From positions 21,092-85,091 of the forward strand of contig NZ_JAAVNE010000022.1 of the NCBI RefSeq assembly GCF_012103215.1: a DNA stretch of 64,000 nucleotides, in the 5' to 3' direction. The translations under genes were made by a program, and so were the position numbers. Shown here one piece after another: positions 28,950 to 37,276 of this stretch; the stretch's first letter is position 1; each line of letters begins with the position of its first letter. Below the pieces are notes generated by a model. The model was not told the DNA's origin and searched no databases. It saw nothing but the letters and a program-made list of their open reading frames with translations. The stretch is from Falsiroseomonas selenitidurans (GTDB lineage: Bacteria > Pseudomonadota > Alphaproteobacteria > Acetobacterales > Acetobacteraceae).

Positions 28950-29642
28950 TCAGGCGCGGCCGAGCAGAAGGTGCATGCGCCGGGCGACCCATTCCGCCAG
29001 CAGCAGCAGGGCCACGGCCAGGGCCAGGGAGAGGCCGGCCAGCCGCGCCGCCACCGCCTCCCCGCCCGGGGATTGCGTGGCGGTGTAGATGGCCAGCGGC
29101 AGGGTCTGCGTCTCGCCCGGGATATTGGAGGCGAAGGTGATGACGGCGCCGAATTCGCCCAGCCCGGCGGCGAAGGCGGTGACGGCGCCGGCCAGGATGC
29201 CGGGCGCCATCAGCGGCAGCGTGACGGTCAGGAAGCGGTCCAGCGGGCCGGCGCCCAGCGTCCGCGCTGCCGCTTCCAGCCCCGGGTCCACCTGGTCCAG
29301 CCCCAGCCGCACGGCGCGGACGATCAGCGGGAAGGACATCACGGCGGTGGCCAGCGCCGCGCCTTCGGTGGTGAAGACCAGGCGGATGCCGAACCAGTCA
29401 TGCAGCGGCGCGCCGATCGGCCCGCGCAGCCCGAACAGCATCAGCAGCGCCCAGCCCACCACCACCGGCGGCACCACCAGCGGCAGGTGCACCAGCGCAT
29501 CCAGCAGGAAGCGCCCCGGGAAGCGGCTGCGCGACAGCAGCAGCGCCACCAGCACCGCCGGCACCAGCCCGACCAGGACGGAGCGGCCGGCAACCTCCAG
29601 GCTCAGGCGGATCGCCTGCCATTCCTCGGCGGAGAGCTCCAT
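28950..29642 (-). CDS. modB: Molybdate ABC transporter permease ModB
   Basis: A 230-residue inner-membrane permease with about five hydrophobic segments. It starts MELSAEEWQAIRLSLEVAGRS and has PLVVPPVVVGWALL, the EAA loop LEAAARTLGAGPLDRFLTVTLPLMAPGIL and GLGEFGAVITFASNIPGETQTL, the ModB signature. The ATG shares one base with the modA stop. An upstream open frame is the modA antiframe, not an extension. Confidence 0.93.
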   Translation of the reverse strand: MELSAEEWQAIRLSLEVAGRSVLVGLVPAVLVALLLSRSRFPGRFLLDALVHLPLVVPPVVVGWALLMLFGLRGPIGAPLHDWFGIRLVFTTEGAALATAVMSFPLIVRAVRLGLDQVDPGLEAAARTLGAGPLDRFLTVTLPLMAPGILAGAVTAFAAGLGEFGAVITFASNIPGETQTLPLAIYTATQSPGGEAVAARLAGLSLALAVALLLLAEWVARRMHLLLGRA

Positions 29643-30412
29643 CAGCGCGCCAGGCCGAAGCCGAAGCGCTGCCAGGTGGCGGTGGCCTCCGGCCCGGCGA
29701 GGAAGGCGTGCAGCGCCCGCGCCGGGGCGTGCCCGGCGGCGCGGCGGGTGAGGGCGAAGGGGTAGGTGATGGGGGGGTGGCTGCCGGCGGGGAAGGTGCC
29801 CAGCACGGTGACGCCGCGGCTGGCCGCCGCGTCGGTGGCATAGACGATGCCCAGCGGCACCTCCCCCCGCTCCACCAGCAGCAGGGCGGAGCGCACATTG
29901 TCGGCGCGTGCCAGGCGTGGGGACACGGCGTTCCACTGCCCCATCCATTCCAGCGCGGCGCGGGCGTAGCGGCCGGCCGGCACATGGGCGGGATCGCCGG
30001 TGGCGATGCGGCCCCCATCGGCCAGTGCCAGCAAATCCGCGCCGCGCCCCAGCGCCACCGGCGCGCGGGCGGGCCTTGCGGGGGCCACCAGCACCAGCGC
30101 ATTGCCGATCGGGCTGATCCGGCTGGCCTCCAGGATCAGGCCGCGGGACTGAAGATAATCCATCCAGGGCTCATCGGCCGAGAGGAACAGGTCGACGCCC
30201 GCCCCCTGCTCGATCTGCCGGGCGAGGGCCGAGGAGGCGGCGAAGGACAGGCGCGGCGCCGGGTTGCCGCGCGCCGCCCACGCCTGCCCCAGGGCGCGCA
30301 GGGCGTCCGTCAGGCTGGCGGCGGCGAAGACGGTGGCGGGCTGCGGCTGCGCCCGGGCTGCGCGCGCCAGGGCTGGCAGCAGGGCCAGAGCGGCCAGGGC
30401 ACGGCGGCGCAT
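29642..30412 (-). CDS. modA: Molybdate-binding periplasmic protein ModA
   Basis: A 256-residue receptor with a Sec signal peptide (MRRRALAALALLPALARAARA, cleavage near AQPQP). VFAAASLTDALRAL, LSFAASSALARQIEQGAGVDLFLSADEPWMD and ALLLVERGEVPLGIVYATDA are the family's oxyanion-binding blocks. Start 30412 is preceded by GGGAGA eight bases upstream; an ATG nine codons earlier is less good. First gene of modABC, divergent from modE across a spacer that holds a palindromic Mo-box. Confidence 0.93.
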   Translation of the reverse strand: MRRRALAALALLPALARAARAQPQPATVFAAASLTDALRALGQAWAARGNPAPRLSFAASSALARQIEQGAGVDLFLSADEPWMDYLQSRGLILEASRISPIGNALVLVAPARPARAPVALGRGADLLALADGGRIATGDPAHVPAGRYARAALEWMGQWNAVSPRLARADNVRSALLLVERGEVPLGIVYATDAAASRGVTVLGTFPAGSHPPITYPFALTRRAAGHAPARALHAFLAGPEATATWQRFGFGLAR

Positions 30413-30429
30413 GAGCGGTCTCCCGGCGG

Positions 30430-30453
30430 CGATATCCATTAGGGAAGATATCG
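30430..30453. promoter_or_regulatory. Probable ModE operator (Mo-box)
   Basis: CGATATC, ten bases, GATATCG: a perfect inverted repeat in the 84-base gap between divergent modA and modE. It resembles the AT-rich CG-ATAT half-sites of alphaproteobacterial Mo-boxes. It sits 18 bases before the modA start, a repressor-like position. Confidence 0.6.
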
Positions 30454-30496
30454 ATCGGCGACTCCAGATCAAGCCCGTTCCCGCCCGCCACCTTCC

Positions 30497-30865
30497 ATGG
30501 TTTCCTGGGGCCCCATGCCGTCCCCCCTGCGCATCCGCGTCCTGCTGGCCAAGGACATGCCCTTCGGCCCCGGCAAGGCCGACCTGCTGGAGGCGATCCG
30601 GGAGACGGGGTCGATCGCCGCGGCCGGGCGGCGCATGGGCATGTCCTACCAGCGCGCCTGGGACCTGGTGTCGGCCATGAACGGGCATTTCCACGCGCCG
30701 GTGGTGGCCCCGGCCAAGGGCGGCGCGCGCGGCGGCGGCAGTGCCCTGACCCCCTTCGGGGAGGAGGTGCTGGCCGCCTACCGGGAGATCGAGGCGCTGG
30801 CCGCCGCCGCTGCGGCGGAAAGGCTGGACTGGCTGCGCCGGCAGATGGCGCTGCCGCCCGGCTGA
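30497..30865 (+). CDS. modE: Short ModE-type molybdenum regulator (HTH domain only)
   Basis: A 122-residue LysR-like winged-helix protein: LLEAIRETGSIAAAGRRMGMSYQRAWDLVSAMN is the ModE DNA-binding helix pattern, followed by GGARGGGSALTPFGEEVLAAY. Full-length ModE adds two molybdate-binding domains, which are absent, so how it would sense molybdate is unclear. An ATG at 30515 is an equally good start. Divergent from modABC; it probably binds the palindrome at 30430-30453. Confidence 0.85.
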   Translation: MVSWGPMPSPLRIRVLLAKDMPFGPGKADLLEAIRETGSIAAAGRRMGMSYQRAWDLVSAMNGHFHAPVVAPAKGGARGGGSALTPFGEEVLAAYREIEALAAAAAAERLDWLRRQMALPPG

Positions 30866-30869
30866 GCAG

Positions 30870-30907
30870 CACCTGTAGCCCTGCCGGGCCCGGCAGGGCT
30901 ACAGGTG
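30870..30907. terminator. Bidirectional terminator, perfect 38-base palindrome
   Basis: CACCTGTAGCCCTGCCGGG is followed directly by its exact complement. It lies between the ends of modE and the convergent SDR gene, whose stop codon (30899-30901) falls inside the right arm. A 19-base-pair stem could stop transcription from both sides. Confidence 0.8.
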
Positions 30908-31672
30908 CCGGCCGCCATCCACCAGCAGCGTGGTGCCCGTGCTCAGCCGCAGATGCGTCACGGCCGCCACCACCGCCAGCGCCACGTCATCCGGCTGGCA
31001 GACCACCGGCAGCGGCAGGGCGGCCGCCTGCTTCAGCACCGCTTCCCGGCTGCGGCCCGGCACGAAGCCGGTATCGACCGCGGCGGGGGAGACGCCGATG
31101 ACGCGGATCTCCGGCCCCAGCACCCGCGCCAGCGACAGGCCCATGGTGTCCAGCGCCGCCTTGGAGGCGCAGTAGGCGATGCTGCTGCCCAGCCCGTTGA
31201 TCCCGGCGAGGGAGGAGATGTTGATGATCACCGCATCCCCGCCACGCCGCAGCAGCGGCACGAAGGCGCGGATGGTGGCGTAGGGGCCGCGGACATTGGT
31301 CAGCAGGATGCGGTCGAAGGTCTCGTCGTCCAGCGCATCCAGGTCCGCATGCGGCACGGCGCGGGTGGTGCCGGCGGAATTCACCAGGATGTCGGCACGG
31401 CCCAGCCTGGTCTCCACCTCGGCCGCGGCGGCGCGGATCGCGGCGCTGTCGCCCATCGGCAGGTGCAGCGCGATGTGGCCCGACCCTGGCAGTTCCGCCG
31501 CCAGGGCTTCCGCCCGGTCGCGGCCGGTGTTGTAGCCGACGGCGATGGTGGCGCCCTGTTCGGCCAGGCGGCGCGCGGCGGCGGCGCCGATGCCGCTGCT
31601 GCCGCCGCTGATCACCGCAACGCGCCCCTGCAGGGCATAGGGGCCCAGGCCACCCGGCTTCGCCTCGCTCAT
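30899..31672 (-). CDS. Short-chain dehydrogenase/reductase
   Basis: A 257-residue classical SDR: GRVAVISGGSSGIGAAAARRLAE (cofactor glycines about 22-28), NSAG, ISSLAG with the catalytic serine, YCASK with the tyrosine and lysine, and a C-terminal TGTTLLVDGGRHL. The basic context suggests NAD(P) use; substrate unknown. Start 31672 overlaps the stop of the upstream hydrolase gene (ATGA), so the two form an operon, perhaps for a cyclic carboxylic acid or lactone. Confidence 0.9.
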   Translation of the reverse strand: MSEAKPGGLGPYALQGRVAVISGGSSGIGAAAARRLAEQGATIAVGYNTGRDRAEALAAELPGSGHIALHLPMGDSAAIRAAAAEVETRLGRADILVNSAGTTRAVPHADLDALDDETFDRILLTNVRGPYATIRAFVPLLRRGGDAVIINISSLAGINGLGSSIAYCASKAALDTMGLSLARVLGPEIRVIGVSPAAVDTGFVPGRSREAVLKQAAALPLPVVCQPDDVALAVVAAVTHLRLSTGTTLLVDGGRHL

Positions 31673-32553
31673 CGCGGTTCTCCTTCTGGCAGCGTTTTCC
31701 GGGGGAAGCCGTAGAGCGTGGCGGGGTTGTCCACCAGCAGAAGCTGGCGGTCTGCCTCCGCCGGCGCGAAATCCGCGACGAGATCCAGCAGCACCTGCTC
31801 CTCCACCGGCGTCGCCAGGTTGGGGTGCGGGAAATCCGTGCCCCACAGCACGCGCTCCGGCGCCGCCTGCAGCAGGGCGCGCGCGAAGGGCAGGGCGTCG
31901 GTGAAGGGGGCCTGGGTCATGCGCTCCGCCCCGCTCAGCTTCACCCAGATGCGCGGATCGCGCAGCAGGTCGAGCAGGTCGCGAAAGGCCGGGCCCTCCA
32001 CGCCGAGCGCCGGGTCGACGCGGCCCATATGGTCGATCACCACCGGCATGCCGAGCGCGCGGATCACCGGCGCCATCCGCGTCACGCCATCCCCCTGCAG
32101 CTGCATCACCATGTGCCAGCCAAGCTTGCGGGCGCGGTCCGCGGCGCGGTGGAACACGCCCATGTCCGGCGCGCCGCCCAGCGCCGCGATGAAGTTGAAG
32201 CGGATGCCGCGTACGCCGGCATCCTGCATGTCGCGCAGCGCTGCCTCCGTCGTCGCATCGTCGATCATCGCCACGCCGCGGGTGCGGGTGGGCGCGCTGC
32301 GCAGGGCGTCGAGCATGGCGCGGTTGTCGGTCCCGTGGCAGCTCGCCTGCACGATCACGGCACGGCCGAGGCCGAGGCGGCGGTGCAGCGCGGCCAGCAC
32401 CTCCTTCGGCCGGTCCTCCGGCGTGTAGCGGCGGCCCGGCGCGTAGGGGAAGCGCTCGGCGGGGCCGAAGACGTGGCAATGCGCGTCGCAGGCCAAGGGC
32501 GGCACGCGGAACCGTGCCGCGCGCGGCGCGGTGCCCGGGTCATCAGCCTGCAT
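31669..32553 (-). CDS. Amidohydrolase, 2-pyrone-4,6-dicarboxylate lactonase (LigI)-like
   Basis: A 294-residue TIM-barrel hydrolase. CDAHCHVFGPAERFPYAPGRRYTPED matches the opening of LigI-type lactonases; QASCHGTDN, GVRGIRFNF, VIDHMGRVD and LWGTDFPHPNL follow in the family order, with the aspartate of GTDFPHP as proton acceptor. Start 32553 precedes MQADDPGTAPRA; upstream open frame is not family-like. Coupled to the SDR gene and divergent from a Bug receptor gene. True substrate could be another cyclic lactone of aromatic breakdown. Confidence 0.85.
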   Translation of the reverse strand: MQADDPGTAPRAARFRVPPLACDAHCHVFGPAERFPYAPGRRYTPEDRPKEVLAALHRRLGLGRAVIVQASCHGTDNRAMLDALRSAPTRTRGVAMIDDATTEAALRDMQDAGVRGIRFNFIAALGGAPDMGVFHRAADRARKLGWHMVMQLQGDGVTRMAPVIRALGMPVVIDHMGRVDPALGVEGPAFRDLLDLLRDPRIWVKLSGAERMTQAPFTDALPFARALLQAAPERVLWGTDFPHPNLATPVEEQVLLDLVADFAPAEADRQLLLVDNPATLYGFPRKTLPEGEPR

Positions 32554-32722
32554 GTCGTCTTCCCCCTGCTGGGCCGAGGCTAGGCCGCGGCGCCGCCGCC
32601 GCCGAGGCCGGGCTGGACCCGTTCCGCAGGCCGGAATGCACCGTCGCCGCGCTGGATGACCCCCGCGAAGTCGGTAGCCTCCTTCGCAACGGCACCGGAA
32701 AGGCGCCGCGGAGGAACGCCCG

Positions 32723-33739
32723 ATGCCGCCCGGCCCGCCACCGGCTGCCCCGCCACCCCCTGCACCCCGGCGCCGCACGCTGCTGGCGGCGGGCCTCGCC
32801 GGCCTGGCGGCGCCTTCCTGCCTCGGGGTTGCGCGGGCGGAATTGCCCTGGCCGTCGCGCGCCGCGCGCATCATCGTGCCCTTCGCCCCCGGCGGCACCA
32901 CGGACATCCCGGCGCGCATCATCGCGGACCACCTGGCACGGCGCCTCGGCAAGCCCTTCGTGGTGGAGAACCGCTCCGGCGCCGGCGGCGCGCTGGGCAT
33001 CCGCGCCATGGTGCAGGCGGCGGACACGCACACGCTGCTGCACAGCACCTCCGCCGTCGCCATCCTGCCGGCGCTGCAGCGCGACCCGGGCTTCGACCCG
33101 CTGGCCGATCTGGTGCCGGTGACGATGACGGCGGCCTCGCCCATCCTGCTGGTGGTGCGCGCAGATTCGCCGTTCCGGGATCTCGCGGACTACCTGGCGC
33201 AGGCGAAGGCGCGGCAGGGCGCCGTCAGCTTCGGCACCGCCGGCATCGGCACCACCGTGCACCTGGCGGGCGAGTTGCTGCGCGCCCGGGCGGCGGTGGA
33301 CCTGCTGCACGTGCCCTATCGCGGCTCCGCCCCCTCCGCCACCGCGCTGCTGGCCGGCGAGGTCGCCTCCGGCTTCCTCAGCCCGATCGAGGTGCTGGCG
33401 CATATCCGCGGCGGCCGGCTGCGCGCCCTGGCCAGCTGCGCGCGCGCCCGCAGCCCGCTGCTGCCGGAGGCGCCGGCCATCCCGGAACTGGTGCCGGCCT
33501 ATGAGGGCGTGGAGCTGTGGTTCGGCCTGTTCGGCCCGCGCGACCTGCCGGCCGATGCGGTGGCAACGCTGATGCGGGAATTGGCGCCGCTGCGCCAGGG
33601 CGCCCCGCTGGCGCTGCGCATGGCGGAGCTGGGGGCGGCGACGCTGCTGGACGGGCCGGCGCCGCTGGCCGCCCGGCTGCGTACGGAGGTGCCGCTGTGG
33701 CGCGCGCTGGCCGTCGCGGCGGGCATCCCACGCGAATGA
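32723..33739 (+). CDS. Bug-family (TctC) periplasmic solute receptor
   Basis: A 338-residue receptor of the tripartite tricarboxylate transporter type. After a Pro-rich start there is a leader (PRRRTLLAAGLAGLAAP...GVARAE), then the family blocks ARIIVPFAPGGTTDIPARIIAD, PFVVENRSGAGGALG, HVPYRGSAP and GLFGPRDLPAD. No TctA/TctB membrane partners are in the window, as usual for this family. Divergent from the lactonase-SDR operon with a 169-base spacer; its ligand may be the same aromatic-derived acid. Confidence 0.9.
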   Translation: MPPGPPPAAPPPPAPRRRTLLAAGLAGLAAPSCLGVARAELPWPSRAARIIVPFAPGGTTDIPARIIADHLARRLGKPFVVENRSGAGGALGIRAMVQAADTHTLLHSTSAVAILPALQRDPGFDPLADLVPVTMTAASPILLVVRADSPFRDLADYLAQAKARQGAVSFGTAGIGTTVHLAGELLRARAAVDLLHVPYRGSAPSATALLAGEVASGFLSPIEVLAHIRGGRLRALASCARARSPLLPEAPAIPELVPAYEGVELWFGLFGPRDLPADAVATLMRELAPLRQGAPLALRMAELGAATLLDGPAPLAARLRTEVPLWRALAVAAGIPRE

Positions 33740-33789
33740 ACCACCCTGCCCCGCGGCAGGCCCATGAAGAACCAGGAAGGGAGGACACC

Positions 33790-34773
33790 ATGTCCAGAAT
33801 CACGAGGCGGCGGCTCGGCGGCCTGGCCATCGGCACGGGGCTTGCCGCAACCTCGCTTCCCGCCCGCGCGCAGGCCTGGCCCAGTCGGCCCGTCACCGTC
33901 GTGGTGCCCTGGCCGGCCGGCGGGTCCACGGATGTGCTGGCGCGCGCCGTCTCGCGCAATTTTTCCGAACGCTTCGGCCAGGCCTTCGTGGTGGAGAACC
34001 GGTCCGGCGCCAACGGCAATATCGGCGCCGCCTCTGTCGCCCGCGCGGCGCCGGACGGGCACACGCTGATGGTCACCACCAACGGCCCGATCACCAACAA
34101 CACGCTGCTGTTCAAGTCGATGCCGTTCAACCCTTCCACCGACCTGGCGCCGATCGCGCTGCTGGCGGAACTGCCCATCGTCATCGCCGCGCGCAGCGCC
34201 ATGCCCTATCGCACGGTGCAGGAGCTGGTGGCGTTCGCGAAGGCGAATCCGGAAAAGGTGAATTGCGGTACGCCGCCGCTGGGCTCCGCCGCGCATCTGG
34301 CGATCGAGCTGCTGATGCATCGCACCGGCATCCGCCTGAACCTGGTGCCCTATCGCGGCTCCGCGCCGCTGACCAACGACCTGCTGGCCGGCGCGGTGGA
34401 CATGGGCATCGACCTGGTCACCACCTACCTGCCGCATATCCAGGCCGGCACGCTGCGCGCCCTGGGCATCACCGCGACGCAGGCCATCCCGCAGCTGCCC
34501 GGCGTGCCGCCGGTGCAGGCGCAGGGCATCGCGGATTACCGCGCCACCGGCTGGATTTCCCTGCTCGGCCCGGCACGGCTGGCGGCGGAGACGGTGGCGA
34601 AGCTGAACGCCGCCAGCAACGCCTATCTCGCGATGGACGAGACGCGGTCGCTGTTGCAGCCGCTGGGGCTGACGCCGCTGGGCGGCACGCCGGCGGAACT
34701 GACGCAGCGCATGGCGGCGGAGGTCGAGCAATGGCGGCCGATCATCGCCGCCGCCAACATCTCGGTGGACTGA
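33790..34773 (+). CDS. Bug-family (TctC) periplasmic solute receptor
   Basis: A 327-residue receptor related to the preceding one. MSRITRRRLGGLAIGTGLAA...PARAQ is a leader with twin arginines. RPVTVVVPWPAGGSTDVLARAVS, FVVENRSGANGNIG, NLVPYRGSAPLTNDLLAG and GWISLLGPARLAAE are family blocks. GGAAGGGAGG precedes the ATG at 33790. It lies 50 bases after the first receptor and 18 before a SnoaL-like gene, so the three are probably cotranscribed. Confidence 0.9.
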   Translation: MSRITRRRLGGLAIGTGLAATSLPARAQAWPSRPVTVVVPWPAGGSTDVLARAVSRNFSERFGQAFVVENRSGANGNIGAASVARAAPDGHTLMVTTNGPITNNTLLFKSMPFNPSTDLAPIALLAELPIVIAARSAMPYRTVQELVAFAKANPEKVNCGTPPLGSAAHLAIELLMHRTGIRLNLVPYRGSAPLTNDLLAGAVDMGIDLVTTYLPHIQAGTLRALGITATQAIPQLPGVPPVQAQGIADYRATGWISLLGPARLAAETVAKLNAASNAYLAMDETRSLLQPLGLTPLGGTPAELTQRMAAEVEQWRPIIAAANISVD

Positions 34774-34791
34774 CACAGGACGCACCCCGCC

Positions 34792-35229
34792 ATGGACTTC
34801 GACGCGCTGCGCATCCGGCAGGAGCTGGAAATCCTCAACATCGCCTTCTGGCACGACGTGGACCTGAACTGGGGACGCAACGCGCACGAGCACTTCACGG
34901 AGGACGGGGTCTATACCACCAGCCACAAGGCCCGCACCGGGCGCGAGGCGATCCGCGCCTTCTATGCGGAGCGCGAGGGGCGCGGGCCGCGGGTGGCGCG
35001 GCACCTGATCCACAATTTCCACGTCACGGTGCAGGATGCCGACCATGCGACGGCGGAATGGACCATGTGCCTCTACGCCGAGGATGGCGAGCCGCCGCTG
35101 CTGTCGGAACCGCCGATCCTGATCGGCGCCGTCACGGATGCGTGCGTGCGCGGCGCGGATGGCCGCTGGCGCTACGCCGCGCGCACCACGCGGCCGCTGT
35201 TCAAGGGCAGCCGGCCGACCTCCGGCTGA
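34792..35229 (+). CDS. SnoaL-like (NTF2-fold) protein
   Basis: A 145-residue NTF2-fold protein: MDFDALRIRQELEILNIAFWHDVDLNWG, then FTEDGVYTTSHKARTGREAIRAFY, RHLIHNFHVTVQDADHATAEW and a C-terminal GRWRYAARTTRPLF. SnoaL-type proteins include dehydratases, isomerases and small dioxygenase subunits of aromatic metabolism. Nothing here fixes the activity. Last gene of the short operon with a Bug receptor. Confidence 0.8.
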   Translation: MDFDALRIRQELEILNIAFWHDVDLNWGRNAHEHFTEDGVYTTSHKARTGREAIRAFYAEREGRGPRVARHLIHNFHVTVQDADHATAEWTMCLYAEDGEPPLLSEPPILIGAVTDACVRGADGRWRYAARTTRPLFKGSRPTSG

Positions 35230-35240
35230 CCCTGATTTCC

Positions 35241-35264
35241 TTCGAACAAGTTGTCATGTTCGAA
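35241..35264. promoter_or_regulatory. Probable GntR operator upstream of the alpha/beta hydrolase operon
   Basis: TTCGAACA, eight bases, TGTTCGAA: a perfect inverted repeat 62 bases before the hydrolase start. A near copy with the same spacing and the same flank (AAATCC) lies before the gntR gene at 40008-40031, which is why I assign both to that regulator. Confidence 0.7.
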
Positions 35265-35326
35265 AATCCGTGGCCTACTCCCGGCACACGCGGCGCTGCG
35301 TGTGCCGCGCTATGGGAGGCCCGCCG

Positions 35327-36217
35327 ATGGACATGCCGATCACCTTCCCCTCGGACGGCCTTGCGCTGGCCGGCGACCTGCACATCCCGGCAGGCCACCG
35401 CCCGGGGCAGAAACTGCCGGCCTTCATCGTGCTGCACGGCTTCATCGGCTCCAAGGACAAGAGCCATGCGGAGATCATGGCGCGCCTGCTGGAAGGCTTC
35501 GGCTATGCCGTGCTGCGCTTCGACTTCCGCGGCTGCGGCAAGAGCGAAGGCCGGCGCGGCTACGTGCTGTGCCACGACCAGGTGGCGGATGCGAAGAACG
35601 CGCTGAACTGGCTGAGCGCGCGGGAGGAGATCGACCCGCAGCGCATCGCCGTGATCGGCCACAGCTTCGGCGCCGCCGTCGCCTGCTATGCCGGCGCCGT
35701 GGACCAGCGCTTCGCCGCCGTCATCTCCTCCTGCGGCTGGGGGCATGGGGAGCGCAAGTTCCAGGGCCAGCACGCCACGCCCGAAGCCTGGGCGAAGTTC
35801 ACCGGCATGCTGGCGGCGAACCGCGCGCACAAGGAAAGCACCGGCCAGGCGATGACGGTGCCGCGTTTCGACGTGGTGCCGATGCAGGAGCACCTGCGCA
35901 AGAACCTCTCGCCCAACGCGCTGATGGAGGTCTCCGCCGACACCGCGCAATCCATGTTCGACTTCAGGGCGGAGGAGGTGGTGCACTGGATCAGCCCGCG
36001 CCCGGTGCTGTTCCTGCACGGCGCGGACGACACGGTGACCCCCACCGAGCAATCCATCCGGCTGTGGGAGAAGGCGGGCCAGCCGAAGGACCTCGTGCTG
36101 ATCACCGGCACCGACCATTTCCCGCTCGCCGCCGGCAACCAGCGCACCGCCGGCCTGCTGAAGGGCTGGCTCGACGTGCATTTCCCCGCCCCGTTCCCGG
36201 CATCGGTCCCGGCATGA
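35327..36217 (+). CDS. Alpha/beta hydrolase
   Basis: A 296-residue serine hydrolase: VLHGFIGSKDKSHAEIMARLLEG is the oxyanion region, RFDFRGCGKSEG follows, GHSFGAA is the nucleophile elbow, and HGADDTVTP and TGTDHFPL supply the acid and histidine. The pattern is like cinnamoyl/feruloyl esterases. Start 35327 follows GGGAGG. Coupled by four bases to an Ldh-type dehydrogenase. A palindrome shared with gntR precedes it, suggesting control by that regulator. Confidence 0.88.
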   Translation: MDMPITFPSDGLALAGDLHIPAGHRPGQKLPAFIVLHGFIGSKDKSHAEIMARLLEGFGYAVLRFDFRGCGKSEGRRGYVLCHDQVADAKNALNWLSAREEIDPQRIAVIGHSFGAAVACYAGAVDQRFAAVISSCGWGHGERKFQGQHATPEAWAKFTGMLAANRAHKESTGQAMTVPRFDVVPMQEHLRKNLSPNALMEVSADTAQSMFDFRAEEVVHWISPRPVLFLHGADDTVTPTEQSIRLWEKAGQPKDLVLITGTDHFPLAAGNQRTAGLLKGWLDVHFPAPFPASVPA

Positions 36218-37254
36218 GCGCGAGGCCGCGCCTCGCGGCGCCGGCGCTGCAGGCGCTGGCCGCCGGCATCCTGGAAGCCGCCGGCTGCACGCCCGCGGAT
36301 GCGGCGCTGTGGGCGGAGACGCTGGTCTGGGCCAATCTCCGCGGCGTGGACAGCCACGGCGTCATGCGCATCCCGCGCTACCTGGAGCAGATCGCCGCCG
36401 GCGACATCCGCCCGCGGCCGGCGATGACGCTGCTGCGCGCGGCCGGCGCGATCGCGCTGCTGGATGCGGATTCGGCGCCGGGGCCCGTGGCGATGCACCG
36501 CGCGATGGACGAAGCCATCGCCGCGGCGCGGCGCGTGCATGTCGGCTGGTGCGTGGCGCGCGGCATCACCCATGCCGGCGCCGTGGGCCATTTCGCGCTT
36601 CGCGCGGCGGAGGCCGGCATGGCAGGGCTGGTGATGACCGCCTCCATCCCGCTGATGGCCTGGCCGGGCAGCCGCAAGGCCGTGGTCTCCACCAATCCCA
36701 TCGCCATCGCGATTCCCGCCGCCGGCCGCCCGCCGCTGCTGATCGACCTGGCGACGGCGACGGCGGCGCTGGGCAAGGTGATGGGTGCGAAGCAGACCGG
36801 CACGCCGATCCCGGCCGATTGGGGCATCGATGCCGCGGGCGCGCCGACCACAGATGCCGCCGCCGTCGCCACGCTGCAGCCCATGGCGGGCTACAAGGGC
36901 GCCGGGCTGTCGCTGATGATCGAGTGCCTGGCCAGCCTGGCCGCCGGCAACCCGGTGATCGCCCCGGCGCTGCGCGGCGAACGCGGCTACGGCATGAACG
37001 GCATCGCCATCGCGCTGGACCTCGCCGCCTTCGGCGACGCGGCGGCGTTCACCGCGGATGTGGACGACCTGGCGGCCACCGTGGCGGCCCAGCCGCGCGC
37101 CGCGGGCGTCGATGCGCTCAGCCTGCCCGGCGAACGCGGCGATGCGGAGCGCGCGCGGCGCCTGGCGGAAGGCATCCCGCTGCCGCCGGCGGTGTGGAAG
37201 CAGTTGGGCGAGGCCGCCGCGCGCCACGGCGTGGCCATGCCGGCGCCGCTGTAG
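36214..37254 (+). CDS. Ldh-family (malate/L-lactate/ureidoglycolate) oxidoreductase
   Basis: A 346-residue NAD(P)-dependent 2-hydroxyacid dehydrogenase of the MDH/LDH2 type, unrelated to classic LDH. WANLRGVDSHGVMRIPRYLEQI (about 34-55) holds the catalytic histidine, then GITHAGAVGHFALRAAEAGM, STNPIAIAIP, DLATATAALGKV and GYKGAGLSLMIE. Start 36214 overlaps the hydrolase stop (ATGA). It may oxidise a hydroxy acid released by the esterase (inference). Confidence 0.9.
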   Translation: MSARPRLAAPALQALAAGILEAAGCTPADAALWAETLVWANLRGVDSHGVMRIPRYLEQIAAGDIRPRPAMTLLRAAGAIALLDADSAPGPVAMHRAMDEAIAAARRVHVGWCVARGITHAGAVGHFALRAAEAGMAGLVMTASIPLMAWPGSRKAVVSTNPIAIAIPAAGRPPLLIDLATATAALGKVMGAKQTGTPIPADWGIDAAGAPTTDAAAVATLQPMAGYKGAGLSLMIECLASLAAGNPVIAPALRGERGYGMNGIAIALDLAAFGDAAAFTADVDDLAATVAAQPRAAGVDALSLPGERGDAERARRLAEGIPLPPAVWKQLGEAAARHGVAMPAPL

Positions 37255-37276
37255 CAGCGCCGGCGCGGGGTCTCCC

